Below are positions 14,511 through 15,908 of a stretch of DNA of 15,908 nucleotides, in pieces. The stretch lies in the NCBI GenBank assembly GCA_045577415.1, contig JAZNII010000138.1, forward strand, positions 1 through 15,908, written 5' to 3'. Origin of the DNA: SVTX01 sp045577415. Lineage in GTDB: Bacteria > Bacillota > Clostridia > Oscillospirales > CAG-272. Positions within the stretch are counted from its first letter, which is position 1. The number at the start of each line of letters is the position of its first letter. The position numbers and the translations under genes were made by a program. The notes beneath the pieces were generated by a model. It was not told where the DNA came from, did no database searches, and saw nothing but the letters and a program-made list of their open reading frames with translations.

Positions 14511-15908
14511 TCAGTCCTTCTTTTTGAAGGTAATATAGCCTGCTGTAGCAGCTACCGCAACGATAGCAATAGCGCCAAAGCCTACGGTACCGAAGCAACC
14601 GCCGGATGCGCTGTCATCTGCATCGGTCTGATTATCAGTATCCTGAGTAACGGGATCAGTCTCCTGAGGCTCAGTCTCCTGAGGCTCGGTCTCCTGAGGA
14701 TCGGTTTCAGTATCAGTGGGAGCGTCGGTTACTTCTTCTTTAACCCAACCCTTATCAGCAAGATATTCCTCAACATAAGCCTCTGCATCCTCAACGGTTC
14801 TAAAGAAGCACTGCATAACGACCTCAAACTCGTTTGCACCAGGGGTTTCCATATCTACACTCAAAAAGTCGAAACGAGTAGTATTGATACGACCTTCAAA
14901 TCTACCTATTACATTACCTTCGTCATCTGTTGTCTTAAGCTCATCAGTGACATCATAGTAGAAATAAGTATATTTATCAATGCTTCCATCATCATGGGTT
15001 ATAAAGTAAGGATCAGAAGAATCAACTAATGCAATATTGTTATCGGGAGAGGGACTGATCTCTTCTCCTGTACAGAGATACAAGGATGCAGTCTCAAAAC
15101 CACTGCAAGTGCCGTCATCTTTACAGTTACAGTAATTCTTTACAAGACAGATTACTACAGGGAAATCCTTAATGTCGTAAGAAGAACTATTCTTAACGCC
15201 CCACGTACCGCAGTCAGCGTCCTTGCTGGTTGCGACAACTTTAAAAAGATTATCATCAGTGATAGAAATTTGGGAACCGGTAGCAGAGCCGGGAATAGCC
15301 TTAATCTGGGAATTAGCTATGTCTCCGCTCATAATGATCGCGGGCTGACCCTCTGCAACGGTAGATGCATCAATAATATCAGCAATAGGTTCATAGACGC
15401 TTTTTTCAGGATCCTTTCTATCGTCACCCATAGGCTTGATTGCAGTATCTTCACTTTCACCAAACTTAAGGATAGTTGCGGACTGCTCTCCACCCTTCTT
15501 GTTAGAGCGCATTGTAAAGCCTATATATGCCTCGCTATCCTCAGCGTAGGTCTCGTTCATATAATCAACGACGTCTTGGGGAGCCGCTAAGCCATTGAGG
15601 GTTATTCCATATCCTGTTTGAGCATTATAGGTAACAACGAGAGTAAGAACGTTCTTATCGTCTACTTGAATATTACTCTCCTTGTCAAAATAAGTGGTGC
15701 CGGCTGAAGTAAACTGCTTGACCTTCCATAGTGCATAGCTAAGAGTGGAGGTGCTTCCAGCGAAACGAATAAGGTTCATAACGCCATATCCATATTGTTC
15801 ATCGGAGGATCCGGGTTCAAGGGTGGGTTGGCTCCAGATGTTGAAGTTAAGCCACTTATCGCCGGCATCATAGTCGAAGGTATCAACTCTTACCTGCATA
15901 TAAACACC
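14511..15908 (-). CDS. Secreted surface protein with Gly-Gly-Cys C-terminal anchor (3' part)
   Basis: Only the last 465 codons are visible. The frame stays open to the right edge (GVY before the first visible Met at 15899), so the start and any signal peptide lie outside the window. The first 155 or so visible residues alternate short strands (LTLVVTYNAQTGYGITLNG, AYIGFTMRSN) in a way that suggests a jelly-roll, lectin-like fold; this is tentative. A middle part contains a Cys-rich stretch (NYCNCKDDGTCSGF) and YFYYDVTDEL. An acidic linker follows with QETEP repeats, then SGGC, a hydrophobic helix of about 20 residues and the tail KKKD. No LPXTG is present. The cysteine is the 28th residue from the end (codon 14595-14597). 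A cell-surface anchored binding or adhesion protein is likely; its ligand is unknown. A strong terminator follows. Confidence 0.85.
   Translation of the reverse strand, partial: GVYMQVRVDTFDYDAGDKWLNFNIWSQPTLEPGSSDEQYGYGVMNLIRFAGSTSTLSYALWKVKQFTSAGTTYFDKESNIQVDDKNVLTLVVTYNAQTGYGITLNGLAAPQDVVDYMNETYAEDSEAYIGFTMRSNKKGGEQSATILKFGESEDTAIKPMGDDRKDPEKSVYEPIADIIDASTVAEGQPAIIMSGDIANSQIKAIPGSATGSQISITDDNLFKVVATSKDADCGTWGVKNSSSYDIKDFPVVICLVKNYCNCKDDGTCSGFETASLYLCTGEEISPSPDNNIALVDSSDPYFITHDDGSIDKYTYFYYDVTDELKTTDDEGNVIGRFEGRINTTRFDFLSVDMETPGANEFEVVMQCFFRTVEDAEAYVEEYLADKGWVKEEVTDAPTDTETDPQETEPQETEPQETDPVTQDTDNQTDADDSASGGCFGTVGFGAIAIVAVAATAGYITFKKKD
14656..14700 (-). repeat. 15-bp tandem repeat encoding QETEP-type units
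   Basis: Three direct copies of a 15-bp unit: 14656-14670 and 14671-14685 are identical (TCAGTCTCCTGAGGC on the plus strand), and 14686-14700 differs at two bases. A decayed further copy starts at 14701. The unit is a multiple of three, so copy-number changes keep the frame and only alter the length of the acidic linker before the membrane anchor. Confidence 0.9.

Noticed and set aside
14511..14640. LPXTG sortase signal in the surface protein
   Set aside because: No LPXTG or close variant is present before the hydrophobic helix; the motif is SGGC.
1..15908. Mobile elements, CRISPR arrays, tRNA or rRNA genes, phage genes
   Set aside because: No transposase or integrase, no regular spacer repeats, no cloverleaf or rRNA-like segments were seen on either strand; the gaps are short and accounted for.

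Overview
The window looks like a chromosomal segment of a low-to-mid GC, Gram-positive-type anaerobe of the Clostridia (Bacillota), probably an uncultured gut lineage. This rests on three things seen in the sequence: the nusB / xseA-xseB / ispA / tlyA-nadK-argR-recN gene order typical of Firmicutes, AGGAGG-type ribosome binding sites with consensus sigma-A promoters, and a YtrA-type GntR/ABC operon. No species can be named from the sequence alone.

Positions 1-9806 (minus strand) hold one long housekeeping cluster. Transcription starts at a perfect TTGACA-17-TATAAT promoter (9778-9806) and reads nusB, a TsaD/Kae1-like paralogue, xseA, xseB, ispA, a divergent PAP2 (YuiD-like) membrane protein, tlyA, nadK, argR and recN. 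Genes overlap or are separated by at most 36 bases, so the cluster is probably one operon. argS follows after a 98-base gap with its own promoter and runs off the left edge. The cluster combines transcription antitermination, exonuclease VII, isoprenoid chain synthesis, rRNA methylation, NADP supply, arginine regulation and recombination repair. Two usual neighbours are missing: dxs (normally between ispA and tlyA) and spoIVB-spo0A (normally after recN in spore formers).

Positions 9950-11374 (plus strand) hold a divergent two-gene unit with its own promoter: a small four-helix membrane protein and a membrane-anchored SGNH/GDSL-type hydrolase. The catalytic serine of the hydrolase is replaced by threonine. 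The unit ends at a strong hairpin shared with the converging operon.

Positions 11377-14405 (minus strand) hold a compact operon: a GntR regulator of the YtrA type, an ABC ATPase, an ABC-2 type permease and a membrane-anchored protein with a signal peptide and a large extracytoplasmic domain. A 28-bp inverted repeat built of four TGTA/TACA blocks spaced exactly 8 bp apart lies on the -10 element and start point, an obvious candidate operator for autorepression.

Positions 14438-15908 (minus strand) hold the 3' part of a large secreted surface protein ending in an acidic Thr/Glu/Pro linker and a Gly-Gly-Cys plus membrane helix plus lysine tail, followed by an intrinsic terminator. No RNA genes, insertion sequences, CRISPR arrays or phage genes were seen. 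The most unusual items are the TsaD paralogue, the altered SGNH active site, the periodic operator with its three-part membrane system, and the cysteine-type C-terminal anchor.
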